Below, in pieces: positions 53,288-61,517 of a stretch of DNA of 64,000 bases. Position numbers and translations under genes: made by a program. The DNA comes from Winogradskyella sp. KYW1333 (GTDB lineage: Bacteria > Bacteroidota > Bacteroidia > Flavobacteriales > Flavobacteriaceae), in contig NZ_QPHL01000014.1 in NCBI RefSeq assembly GCF_003335675.1, positions 177,658-241,657 of the forward strand. The letters run 5' to 3'. How positions within the stretch are numbered: position 1 is the stretch's first letter; the number at the start of each line of letters is the position of its first letter. The notes under the pieces were generated by a model, which was given only the letters and a program-made list of their open reading frames with translations, was not told the DNA's origin and did not search any database.

Positions 53288-54049
53288 ATGCTAAAACTAT
53301 CTGGAGTTGTAATAACGTATAATGAAGAACGAAAAATTAGAGCGTGCTTGTCTTCATTAGTAAATGTGGTTGATGAAATTGTTATTGTTGATTCTTTTTC
53401 AACAGACAATACTAAGGCCATATGCAAAGAGTTTAATGTTAAATTCATTGAGCAAGAATTTTTGGGTTATATAGAACAGAAAAACTTTGCATTAAAACAA
53501 GCGAGTAATGATTATATTATTTCTTTAGATGGTGACGAATCACTTTCTGAGACACTACAGAAATCTATTAAATACCTAAAGAATAACTGGACATTTGATG
53601 GCTATTACTGTAATCGTTTTAATAATTTTTGTGGTCAATGGATTAAATATTCCGATTGGTATCCTAATAGAAAACTCAGAGTTTTTGACAGAAGAAAAGG
53701 ACATTGGGCAGGTATAAATCCACATGATAATTTTCAATTAGTTCCTAATACAAAAACCAGTAGACTTAAAGGTGATATTCTACATAACACCTATCAAAGT
53801 TATTCCGAGTTTAATCAGAAAACAGAATACTTTTCTACAATCGCAGCCAAAGCCTATTATGATAAAGGGCAAACTGCATCATTTTTGAAAGTAATCTGGA
53901 ATCCCACTTGGGCCTTTTTTAAGGCCTACTTCTTGAGACTTGGGTTCTTAGATGGTTTTAATGGTTTTGTAATATGTGCTCAAACCGCCAATATTACCTT
54001 TTTAAAATATGCTAAGCTTAGAGAATTATATCGCAACAACAAAAACTAG
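53288..54049 (+). CDS. Family 2 glycosyltransferase, WaaE/KdtX-like
   Basis: The 253-residue protein carries LSGVVITYNEERKIRACLSS, EIVIVDSFSTDNTKAICKEF, the acidic DGDES in YIISLDGDESLSETL, and WYPNRKLRVFDRRKGHWAGI with its His/Trp pair. This arrangement is that of the lipopolysaccharide core beta-1,4-glucosyltransferase family. The C-terminal amphipathic helices (KVIWNPTWAFFKAYFLRLGF) may tether it to the membrane. It converges with the kinase gene, their stops overlapping in CTAG. Confidence 0.88.
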   Translation: MLKLSGVVITYNEERKIRACLSSLVNVVDEIVIVDSFSTDNTKAICKEFNVKFIEQEFLGYIEQKNFALKQASNDYIISLDGDESLSETLQKSIKYLKNNWTFDGYYCNRFNNFCGQWIKYSDWYPNRKLRVFDRRKGHWAGINPHDNFQLVPNTKTSRLKGDILHNTYQSYSEFNQKTEYFSTIAAKAYYDKGQTASFLKVIWNPTWAFFKAYFLRLGFLDGFNGFVICAQTANITFLKYAKLRELYRNNKN

Positions 54050-54810
54050 CTTTTCCAGAATTTAATTTTTTTCTTTAAGTTTCTTCGTGCCCTATATTTA
54101 AGTTGAAATTTTTGAGTTTCTGACCACATAAGATCAAAAACTTTTTGATACGGTTTTTCAATGCACCTTGCATATTCTTCACTCATCACCTCCACCATAG
54201 ATTTATGAATAGTTAATCTTTTAAAATTCTCGATACGCTCTTCAAAGGACAAAGTCTTAAAATCCATTCTATTAAGATCAACCAAATAAAACTCATAAGC
54301 ATCACCCTTTTTTTTGATTAATGTATTACCCGGAGAATGATCTAAAAACTTAATACCCTTTTCATGCAAACTATAGGTAAACCTGGTAAATGCACGTAAA
54401 ATTTCATCGTGATTTGGATAATTCAAATCTAATGTTAGTTCCCTGTAAGTTAAATCACAGTCCAACTGATTCGTCATATAATAACTCTTCTTAAAGAGAA
54501 ATAAAGTCATATATTCATAAAAAGCGATAGGTTGTGGTGTGCCAACTTTTAGCTCTTGTAATTTCATCGCATACTCAAATGATCGTTGCGCCTTACTTTT
54601 TCTAAAAAAACGATATGCAATTTGATTTACCAGGTTTGGGATTTTAAATGATTTTACATTTACTATCTTCTCATTTAATTGAAACAACCTTAGAGAATTT
54701 CTATTTTGGTTACCATAGGCCTCGCCTTTGAGATCATAATTATGAATGATACCGTCAATTTCATTAGAGAAAGAAATAAAACTGGTATGTATAGTCTTAT
54801 TTTCCCTCAT
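54046..54810 (-). CDS. KdkA/InaA-like lipopolysaccharide kinase
   Basis: The 254-residue protein has a kinase-like fold with catalytic loop GIKFLDHSPGNTLIKKK (a variant of HxDxxxxN in which Asp-His-Ser-Pro-Gly-Asn is kept) and a metal-binding segment YLVDLNRMDFKTL in place of DFG. Such enzymes phosphorylate Kdo or heptose of lipopolysaccharide. A lysine for ATP binding may lie near KSFKIPNLVNQIAYRF. It completes the surface-glycan island. The C-terminus is strongly basic. Confidence 0.8.
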   Translation of the reverse strand: MRENKTIHTSFISFSNEIDGIIHNYDLKGEAYGNQNRNSLRLFQLNEKIVNVKSFKIPNLVNQIAYRFFRKSKAQRSFEYAMKLQELKVGTPQPIAFYEYMTLFLFKKSYYMTNQLDCDLTYRELTLDLNYPNHDEILRAFTRFTYSLHEKGIKFLDHSPGNTLIKKKGDAYEFYLVDLNRMDFKTLSFEERIENFKRLTIHKSMVEVMSEEYARCIEKPYQKVFDLMWSETQKFQLKYRARRNLKKKIKFWKS

Positions 54811-55035
54811 TTATAATTTCTCATATTATTTATCAATTTAACCAAAAGAATACTAAACGTAAAGCTCAATACAATATTCTAAGCAAAAATACCATTCTTA
54901 AAATGATTACTAAAAGACTTAAAGAAATTAGTCTTTCAGACTTTAATACATAAGGCTTATATCGTATCTTTACCCAATCAAAAAAAGCGTTTAATATTTC
55001 AAAAAAAATGAAATTAATTGCGATTTGAGAAAAGT

Positions 55036-56454
55036 ATGAATCACGCACAAGCATTACGTCATAATATTTTTAAAATCATATCTGACGCAGCCCAAGATTT
55101 AAGTATGGACAGCTACGTTATAGGTGGTTTTGTACGTGATTATTTTTTAAATAAAGGTGACGCAAAAGATATTGATATCGTGGCCATAGGCAGTGGTATT
55201 GAGCTAGCAGAAAAAGTATCGGAAAAACTTGATAAAAAAACCAAGGTTAAAATTTTTAAAACCTATGGTACCGCAATGCTGAGATATGACGATATTGAGA
55301 TTGAGTTCGTAGGTGCAAGGAAAGAAAGTTATAATGAAGACAGCAGAAATCCAATTGTTGAAAACGGTACGTTAGAAGATGATCAAAACAGACGTGATTT
55401 TACAATAAACGCACTAGCCTTAAACTTGGATAAAAACAATTTTGGTAATTTACTAGATCCATTTAGTGGACTTTCAGATCTCGAAAAAGGCATTATTAAA
55501 ACACCCTTAGACCCAGATATTACATACAGCGATGATCCACTCCGGATGATGAGAGCTATACGCTTTGCAACACAATTAAAATTTAAAATTGAAGACGCTT
55601 CACTGAATGCTATTACTAAAAACAAGGATCGTATCGAGATAATAACTAAGGAGCGAATTGTTGTAGAACTTAATAAAATCCTAGAAAGCACTAAACCATC
55701 AGTAGGTTTCAAACTACTTGAAAAAACTGGATTACTTGATTTTATATTACCAGAATTAACCGCGCTTAAAGGTATTGACGAAAAGGAAGGACAAACTCAT
55801 AAAGATAACTTTTATCATACTCTAGAAGTTGTAGACAATATTAGCAAAACTACCGATAATCTTTGGTTGCGTTGGGCAGCATTATTACATGATGTAGGCA
55901 AAGCACCTACCAAAAAGTTTAGCAAAAAAGTTGGCTGGACATTTCATGCCCATGAATTCGTTGGTTCTAAAATGGTGTATAAACTTTTTAAGAGACTAAG
56001 GATGCCATTGAACGACAAAATGAAATTTGTCCAAAAAATGGTATTAATGAGCTCAAGGCCAATTGTATTAGCTACTGAAGTTACAGATTCTGCAGTTAGA
56101 CGATTAGTTTTTGATGCTGGCGATTATGTTGATGATTTAATGACACTTTGCGAAGCTGATATAACTACAAAGAATCCAAAAAAATTCAAGAAATACCTTA
56201 ATAACTTTAAGATTGTTAGGGATAAAATTGTTGAAGTTGAAGAGAGAGATCATGTTAGAAATTTTCAACCTCCAGTATCAGGAGAAGAAATTATGAAAAC
56301 CTTCAATTTAAAACCATCAAAGGAAATTGGCATTATTAAAGAAGCTATAAAAGAAGCCATTCTTGAAGGGGTAATTCCTAATGAATATGAGTCTGCACAT
56401 AAGTTGATGATTGAAAAAGGGAAATCATTAGGTCTTAAAACAGATAAATTATGA
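55036..56454 (+). CDS. cca: CCA tRNA nucleotidyltransferase (HD domain)
   Basis: I use the ATG at 55036 (MNHAQALRHNIF); an in-frame ATG at 55018 adds six residues. The 472-residue enzyme begins with the nucleotidyltransferase domain (YVIGGFVRDYFLNKGDAKDI with the DxD, then RRDFTINALA) and RNA-binding neck (DDPLRMMRAIRFATQ). From about 250 an HD domain follows (HKDNFYHTLEVVD, WAALLHDVGKAPT). It adds or repairs the 3' CCA of tRNA, with the HD part acting as phosphohydrolase. GNAT overlaps its stop by 4 bases. Confidence 0.92.
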   Translation: MNHAQALRHNIFKIISDAAQDLSMDSYVIGGFVRDYFLNKGDAKDIDIVAIGSGIELAEKVSEKLDKKTKVKIFKTYGTAMLRYDDIEIEFVGARKESYNEDSRNPIVENGTLEDDQNRRDFTINALALNLDKNNFGNLLDPFSGLSDLEKGIIKTPLDPDITYSDDPLRMMRAIRFATQLKFKIEDASLNAITKNKDRIEIITKERIVVELNKILESTKPSVGFKLLEKTGLLDFILPELTALKGIDEKEGQTHKDNFYHTLEVVDNISKTTDNLWLRWAALLHDVGKAPTKKFSKKVGWTFHAHEFVGSKMVYKLFKRLRMPLNDKMKFVQKMVLMSSRPIVLATEVTDSAVRRLVFDAGDYVDDLMTLCEADITTKNPKKFKKYLNNFKIVRDKIVEVEERDHVRNFQPPVSGEEIMKTFNLKPSKEIGIIKEAIKEAILEGVIPNEYESAHKLMIEKGKSLGLKTDKL

Positions 56455-56915
56455 TAAAAATCGTTAGAACAAATTCTAAAAACGAAGATTTTATCAATCT
56501 TGTAAAGAAGCTTGATGCATATTTAAAAATTACTGATGGCGAAGAACATTGCTTTTACAATCAATTTAACTCTATTGAATTTCTAGACAATGTTGTTTTG
56601 GTGTATAAAAATAACGCTGCTATTGGTTGTGGTGCTTTTAAAAAATTTGATGCCAATAATGTTGAAATTAAACGCATGTATACGAGTGTGGATCACAGGG
56701 ACCAAGGTATTGCAACAAAAATTTTGGTGGAAATAGAAAAATGGGCTTTTGAACTAGGGTTCATTTCTTGCATACTAGAAACAGGTAAAAGACAAAAGGA
56801 AGCTGTGAAATTTTATATGAAAAAATTTTATAAAATCACTGAGAACTATGGTCAATACATAGGTGTTACAAACAGTGTTTGTTTTAAAAAAAAGATTGAA
56901 AATGAAAAAGGATAA
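56451..56915 (+). CDS. GNAT-family N-acetyltransferase
   Basis: The 154-residue protein shows a GNAT core: VVLVYKNNAAIGCGAFKKF, KRMYTSVDHRDQGIATKILV (acetyl-CoA pyrophosphate-binding, Q/RxxGxA-like) and ISCILETGKRQKEAVKFYMK. The acceptor is unknown. Start overlaps the cca stop (ATGA) and its 3' end overlaps the heme A synthase start by 14 bases, so the three genes are one transcript. Confidence 0.88.
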   Translation: MIKIVRTNSKNEDFINLVKKLDAYLKITDGEEHCFYNQFNSIEFLDNVVLVYKNNAAIGCGAFKKFDANNVEIKRMYTSVDHRDQGIATKILVEIEKWAFELGFISCILETGKRQKEAVKFYMKKFYKITENYGQYIGVTNSVCFKKKIENEKG

Positions 56916-57918
56916 CAAAACAGTTGTTTATTGGTTGCTTACAGGATGTATACTAATATTTATTATGGTTATTGTAGGAGGAATTACAAGACTCACACAT
57001 TCAGGATTATCTATATCTAATTATAAATTAATCTCTGGCGTTATACCTCCAATGAATGAAATTGAGTGGAATGAAGCTTTTGACCTTTACAAACAATATC
57101 CAGAGTTCCAGAAATTGAACTATAATATGAATTTAGAAGAATTCAAAGGTATTTATTTTTGGGAGTGGATTCATCGAGTTATTGGACGTTTCATAGGACT
57201 CGTATTTATACTACCATTTTTATATTTCTTAATTAGAAAGCAACTCAATTCATCAACTATTAAAAAATCTATAATCCTTCTTTTAATGGGAGGGTTTCAA
57301 GGATTTTTAGGGTGGTACATGGTTAAAAGTGGTCTTGTAGATAGACCAGATGTTAGTCACTATAGATTAGCTATGCATTTAACTACAGCATTTTTAACCT
57401 TTGCCTATACATTTTGGGTAGCCTTAGACTTAATTTTTCCAGATAAAAAGAGCGTTGATAAGAAATTGCGTAACGTTATAAGAATTGGTTTAGTTATTCT
57501 TATTTTACAAATTATCTACGGCGCTTTTGTTGCTGGCTTAGATGCTGGTTGGATACATAATCACTGGCCTTTTATGAATGAAGGTAAGTTAGTACATGAG
57601 ACTGTATACACTGAGCAAAACCCTACCTACCTTAACTTTGTAGAAGGTAAAAGCGGTGTGCAATTTGCACATAGAACTTTGGCCTACATAGTTGTAATAT
57701 TCATATTAGTAATTTGGTATCAAGCAAAAAGAATAGAATTAACCTCTTTGCAAACCAGAGGAATAAATGGTCTTTTAATTATGGTAGGCGTTCAATTTTT
57801 ACTAGGTGTACTAACCTTATTATTGGCAGTACCTGTTTGGTTAGGCGTACTGCATCAAGTTGGTGCATTTATTTTATTGAGTTTTATGATATTTACTCTT
57901 CATCGATTTAGTAAATAG
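56902..57918 (+). CDS. ctaA: Heme A synthase (COX15/CtaA family)
   Basis: I use the ATG at 56902 (MKKDNKTVVYWLLTGC); the longer frame from 56863 would run 53 bases into the GNAT gene. The 338-residue membrane protein has eight predicted helices and conserved histidines: FWEWIHRVIGRFIG, HYRLAMHLTTAF, QFAHRTLAYIV and GVLHQVGAFI. It oxidises heme O to heme A for the aa3-type oxidase, which suggests that a heme-A-containing terminal oxidase exists elsewhere, in contrast to the decayed ccoI. Confidence 0.92.
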   Translation: MKKDNKTVVYWLLTGCILIFIMVIVGGITRLTHSGLSISNYKLISGVIPPMNEIEWNEAFDLYKQYPEFQKLNYNMNLEEFKGIYFWEWIHRVIGRFIGLVFILPFLYFLIRKQLNSSTIKKSIILLLMGGFQGFLGWYMVKSGLVDRPDVSHYRLAMHLTTAFLTFAYTFWVALDLIFPDKKSVDKKLRNVIRIGLVILILQIIYGAFVAGLDAGWIHNHWPFMNEGKLVHETVYTEQNPTYLNFVEGKSGVQFAHRTLAYIVVIFILVIWYQAKRIELTSLQTRGINGLLIMVGVQFLLGVLTLLLAVPVWLGVLHQVGAFILLSFMIFTLHRFSK

Positions 57919-57943
57919 TCAATATTTGAATTAACTTTGTAAA

Positions 57944-58459
57944 ATGATTTACAGATTTAGAGTCGTATTAGATAATGACACCGAAGAAGATGTTTTCCGT
58001 GATTTAGAAATTCGTGAAACAGACACCATGGAAGATCTTCACAATATCATTACACAATCTTTTGGTTTCGAAGGTTTGGAAATGGCTTCTTTTTACATCA
58101 GTGATGATGAGTGGAACCAAGGCGAAGAGATTGCCATGTTTGATATGAGTGAGGCTGGCAATGAAGTTATGGTAATGGGACAGACCATTATTAAAGATGT
58201 AGTGCACGAAGCTTCGCCGAAACTTATTTATGTTTATGACTTTTTAAGTATGTGGACCTTTTATGTAGAACTTGCTGAAATCGTAGATGAAGCGGAGGGT
58301 ACAGATTATCCAAACCTAATGTTTGTTCACGGACAAATACCTGATGAGGCTCCAGACAAAACTTTTGAAGCACAATCTGATGATGCTTTTGATGAATTTG
58401 AAAATGATGTTGATGTGGACAATTATAGTGACTTAGACTTTGATGAAAATTGGAACTAA
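57944..58459 (+). CDS. Plasmid pRiA4b ORF-3 family protein
   Basis: The 171-residue protein begins MIYRFRVVLDNDTEEDVFRD, with ETDTMEDLHNIITQSFGFEG and MASFYISDDEWNQGEEIAMF. This is the alpha-beta fold of the pRiA4b ORF-3/IS1096 TnpR-like family. It then reads KLIYVYDFLSMWTFYVELAE and ends with an acidic tail (DEFENDVDVDNYSDLDF). Despite the family's name, nothing here indicates transposition. TAACTTTG lies just before the ATG. Confidence 0.85.
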   Translation: MIYRFRVVLDNDTEEDVFRDLEIRETDTMEDLHNIITQSFGFEGLEMASFYISDDEWNQGEEIAMFDMSEAGNEVMVMGQTIIKDVVHEASPKLIYVYDFLSMWTFYVELAEIVDEAEGTDYPNLMFVHGQIPDEAPDKTFEAQSDDAFDEFENDVDVDNYSDLDFDENWN

Positions 58460-58462
58460 CGG

Positions 58463-59524
58463 TTACAATTTACTAGTACTCACATTCTCATAATTTCGCT
58501 TCACAAAATCCAAGATAACTTTCACAATTTCGCCCATTGATGCGCATTTTCTAAAATTTTTGTCATGCGAGTAATTATAGATTTCTTCCTTTAAATTATT
58601 CACGTTTTTTTTGTTCGAAATTTGATCAGACTTCATACATTTTAATAGGGCATTCAGTCTATTCCTGCAACTAATAATACGCTTAGCTACTATTGATCGT
58701 TCTTCAATTTTATATTGCTCAATAGATTCTTCTTGAATTTTACCTTGAACCATTTTTACCATCTTAAAGTTCTCTTTAAAAAACTGTGGCATATATATTT
58801 TTAATTTTCCTTCATATGACTGCTGATCAAAATCTATTGCCCTAATCTTAAAAATGACCTGGTCAAAATCATGAATTGGTATAATTACATAATTATAAGA
58901 CCGCATATCACCTAATAATGTAATTGTGCAACGCTCATTAAACTTAATAAACTCTTTTGCTATTTGCGCCTTTTCCATTTCCGTGCGATCGTCTAGACTA
59001 TTTTTAATGAATTCATCACCAGGTATTCCAGCAATATGCTCCTCAATTAGTGTGTCCTCGCAAACCAAAAAATTAAGACTGTATGGTGATAACATGTGCT
59101 CTATTTCTAAGCCATAAATTCTCGATGCATCAGCCTTTTTTACATAGAAATATGTATAGTTGTCATTAAGTATATTTCTAACCTTAATTCTAAATGGTTT
59201 AGAATTTCCGAATGTACAATAATCAATGGCATCTACATTGAGATATTTTAATATCCAGTCTCCACCATCAGAAACCAAATAAGAATACACTTTTTTTAAA
59301 CTAAGATCAATTTCTATTCTATCCGAATCATTATAATATACTCTTATCCAAAGCGTGTCCTCATCATTATCATCATAAACAATTACGGAACCTTGAAAAC
59401 GTAATAAATCCGAATATAAAATAGGTAATTCGATGTTTCTTCTATACTCAGAGAGATACGCATTTAAGTTTTCAGATACAGGAAAAGAAGGTTTCTTCTT
59501 TGATATTTTTATATCGTCTGCCAT
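58463..59524 (-). CDS. Conserved-looking cytoplasmic protein of unknown function
   Basis: The 353-residue protein lacks a signal peptide or membrane helix. The first half is beta-rich (RFQGSVIVYDDNDEDTLWIR, KVYSYLVSDGGDWILKYLNV). The middle contains CTITLLGDMRSYNYVIIPIH and IFKIRAIDFDQQSYEGKLKI, whose GD-x-R then I-D-F-D pattern loosely recalls protein-kinase-like or aminoglycoside-phosphotransferase metal sites. The last 100 residues are helical and lysine-rich with five cysteines in the whole chain. I do not recognise the family. It converges with the ORF-3-like gene (3 bases apart) and is divergent from the ABC transporter. Confidence 0.72.
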   Translation of the reverse strand: MADDIKISKKKPSFPVSENLNAYLSEYRRNIELPILYSDLLRFQGSVIVYDDNDEDTLWIRVYYNDSDRIEIDLSLKKVYSYLVSDGGDWILKYLNVDAIDYCTFGNSKPFRIKVRNILNDNYTYFYVKKADASRIYGLEIEHMLSPYSLNFLVCEDTLIEEHIAGIPGDEFIKNSLDDRTEMEKAQIAKEFIKFNERCTITLLGDMRSYNYVIIPIHDFDQVIFKIRAIDFDQQSYEGKLKIYMPQFFKENFKMVKMVQGKIQEESIEQYKIEERSIVAKRIISCRNRLNALLKCMKSDQISNKKNVNNLKEEIYNYSHDKNFRKCASMGEIVKVILDFVKRNYENVSTSKL

Positions 59525-59637
59525 TAGCTAAATTTAATCCTTTTATTTAAATTTTTGTAACAAAAAAATACTTCAATCGTCTTACCTTCATAACCAACTT
59601 TTACTGATGTTTTTTCAGTACTAAAATCAATCATACA

Positions 59638-60534
59638 TTGGAACCAATCTTATCAATCAATAATCTTACTAAAAAATTCGGGTATTTAACAGCCGTTAAA
59701 GATTTAAGTTTCACAATTAACAAAGGGAATGTTTATGGCATACTTGGACCAAATGGTAGTGGTAAATCAACCACATTAGGTATAGTACTTAACGTAGTAA
59801 ATAAAACAAGTGGAGACTTTCACTGGTTTGATGGAAATACATCAACCCATGATGCTTTAAAACAAGTTGGTGCGATTATAGAACGCCCTAATTTTTACCC
59901 TTATATGACTGCTGAACAAAACCTAAAATTAGTTTGTAAAATTAAAGGGGTAGATGAAAGTAAAATAGCAGAGAAATTAGAAATTGTTGGCCTTTTTGAT
60001 CGTAAAAACCATAAGTTCAGAACCTATTCACTAGGTATGAAACAGCGTTTAGCGATAGCCTCTGCCCTTCTAAATGACCCTGAAATTTTAATTCTTGATG
60101 AACCCACAAACGGCTTGGACCCTCAAGGCATTCATCAGATACGTCAGATAATAAAGGGCATTGCAAAAGACGGAACAACTATTTTATTAGCATCACATTT
60201 ATTAGACGAAGTAGAGAAAGTATGTTCGCATGTTGTAGTACTTAGAAAGGGTGAGAAATTATATTCTGGTCGTGTAGATGAAATGATAAGCAGTCACGGA
60301 TTCTTTGAATTAAAATCAGAAAAACATGATGAGCTTTGCAATTTACTTGAAACTCATGAAAACTTTGGCAATGTAAAAGTTGAAGAAGACCTAATAACTG
60401 CATTTTTAAAGGAACCAATGTCGGCCTCAGACTTTAATAAACTGATGTTTGAAAAAGGTATTACACTATCACATTTAGTTAAACGCAAAGAAAGCTTAGA
60501 AGAGCAGTTTTTACAATTAACCGACGACCAATAA
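59638..60534 (+). CDS. ABC transporter ATP-binding protein (TTG start)
   Basis: The 298-residue ATPase carries Walker A GPNGSGKSTT, Q-loop region IERPNFYPYM, signature YSLGMKQRLAIA, Walker B LILDEPTNGLDP and the switch histidine in LLASHLLDE. The start is TTG at 59638: an in-frame TGA lies 33 bases upstream and no ATG intervenes. The C-terminal extension (about 215-298) is like CcmA/NatA-type ABC-2 exporters. It pairs with the permease gene 47 bases downstream. Confidence 0.93.
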   Translation: MEPILSINNLTKKFGYLTAVKDLSFTINKGNVYGILGPNGSGKSTTLGIVLNVVNKTSGDFHWFDGNTSTHDALKQVGAIIERPNFYPYMTAEQNLKLVCKIKGVDESKIAEKLEIVGLFDRKNHKFRTYSLGMKQRLAIASALLNDPEILILDEPTNGLDPQGIHQIRQIIKGIAKDGTTILLASHLLDEVEKVCSHVVVLRKGEKLYSGRVDEMISSHGFFELKSEKHDELCNLLETHENFGNVKVEEDLITAFLKEPMSASDFNKLMFEKGITLSHLVKRKESLEEQFLQLTDDQ

Positions 60535-60581
60535 ACAATTAAAAAACAGCTTCAATTCAGTTGAAGTAAACCAATCAAAAT

Positions 60582-61409
60582 ATGTTTCGACTTATACAAT
60601 TAGAACTCCAAAAATTATGGCTTAATAAAGTAAGTCGCGTCTTAATTTTTGTATCATTTATATTACCGTTTACCGTTTTAGTATTATCCTCAATTAAGAT
60701 AAATTTCTTTGGTTTTTTTACCTTAGAACTTGGTGAGTTAGGCATCTTTAACTTTCCAATAATTTGGCATATCACTACATTCTTTGCTTCGTACTTTAAG
60801 TTCTTTTTTGCTATTGTAGTTGTGAGTATGATTGGTAATGAATACAGTAATAAAACACTTAAACAAAACCTCATTGATGGCCTAAGTAAAAAGGAATTCA
60901 TAATGTCTAAGTTTTATACAATTATTTTCTTCTCATTATGTGCTACAGTCTTAATTGGTCTAGCTACATTTTTAATTGGCCTATACTATTCTAGCTATAC
61001 CGAAGTAGTTATTATATTTAGAGAAGTCGAGTTCTTATTAGCCTATTTTGTTAAACTTGTTGGCTTCTTTAGTTTATGTCTATTTTTTGGAATGTTATTA
61101 AAGCGCTCGGCATTTGCACTAGGATTTTTATTTGTATTATACATATTTGAATGGTTAATATTTTGGGGAGCATATGAGGCACTAGGTAGTGCTGACAATG
61201 CGTTTAAGGTGAAGAACCTTCTTCCTTTAGAGTCTATGTATAAACTTATAGATCAACCTATTCAACGAATAGTAATGACAAAGTTTCCAGAGAAAACAGA
61301 TATTGCCTATGACTATGCTGTGCATTGGTATGAAATAGTTGTAGTTTTAGGCTGGACGGCGCTTTTTATATTTTTATCCTATCGATTATTAAAAAAGAGA
61401 GATTTATAA
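60582..61409 (+). CDS. ABC-2 type transporter permease
   Basis: The 275-residue protein has six predicted membrane helices, beginning MFRLIQLELQKLWLNKVSRV (the amphipathic lead helix of ABC-2 permeases). The segment SMIGNEYSNKTLKQNLIDGL then precedes the second helix group, in the position of the conserved E-x-x-x-x-T. It should form a dimer with two copies of the upstream ATPase and export or flip a substrate that cannot be deduced. No accessory genes are adjacent. Confidence 0.9.
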   Translation: MFRLIQLELQKLWLNKVSRVLIFVSFILPFTVLVLSSIKINFFGFFTLELGELGIFNFPIIWHITTFFASYFKFFFAIVVVSMIGNEYSNKTLKQNLIDGLSKKEFIMSKFYTIIFFSLCATVLIGLATFLIGLYYSSYTEVVIIFREVEFLLAYFVKLVGFFSLCLFFGMLLKRSAFALGFLFVLYIFEWLIFWGAYEALGSADNAFKVKNLLPLESMYKLIDQPIQRIVMTKFPEKTDIAYDYAVHWYEIVVVLGWTALFIFLSYRLLKKRDL

Positions 61410-61517
61410 TATCTTTGATAGCTATTGATTGCTATAAAATTCGACATACTAAAAACTAGAGTTTTAAGTTCTTTTAATTAAATAGTATGTTATTGTGCTT
61501 TGCACACCAAAGATGTT

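Noticed and set aside
54866..55054. 62-residue minus-strand reading frame upstream of cca
   Set aside because: It overlaps the cca start and lacks a recognisable domain; AT-rich composition makes such hydrophobic frames common by chance.
55383..55712. 109-residue minus-strand reading frame
   Set aside because: It is antisense to the nucleotidyltransferase domain of the CCA enzyme; shadow.
57944..58459. IS1096-type mobile element
   Set aside because: The protein belongs to a family named after an IS passenger gene, but there are no inverted repeats, transposase or target duplications around it.
60575..60901. 108-residue minus-strand reading frame
   Set aside because: It lies opposite the ABC permease, whose length and helices are normal; shadow.
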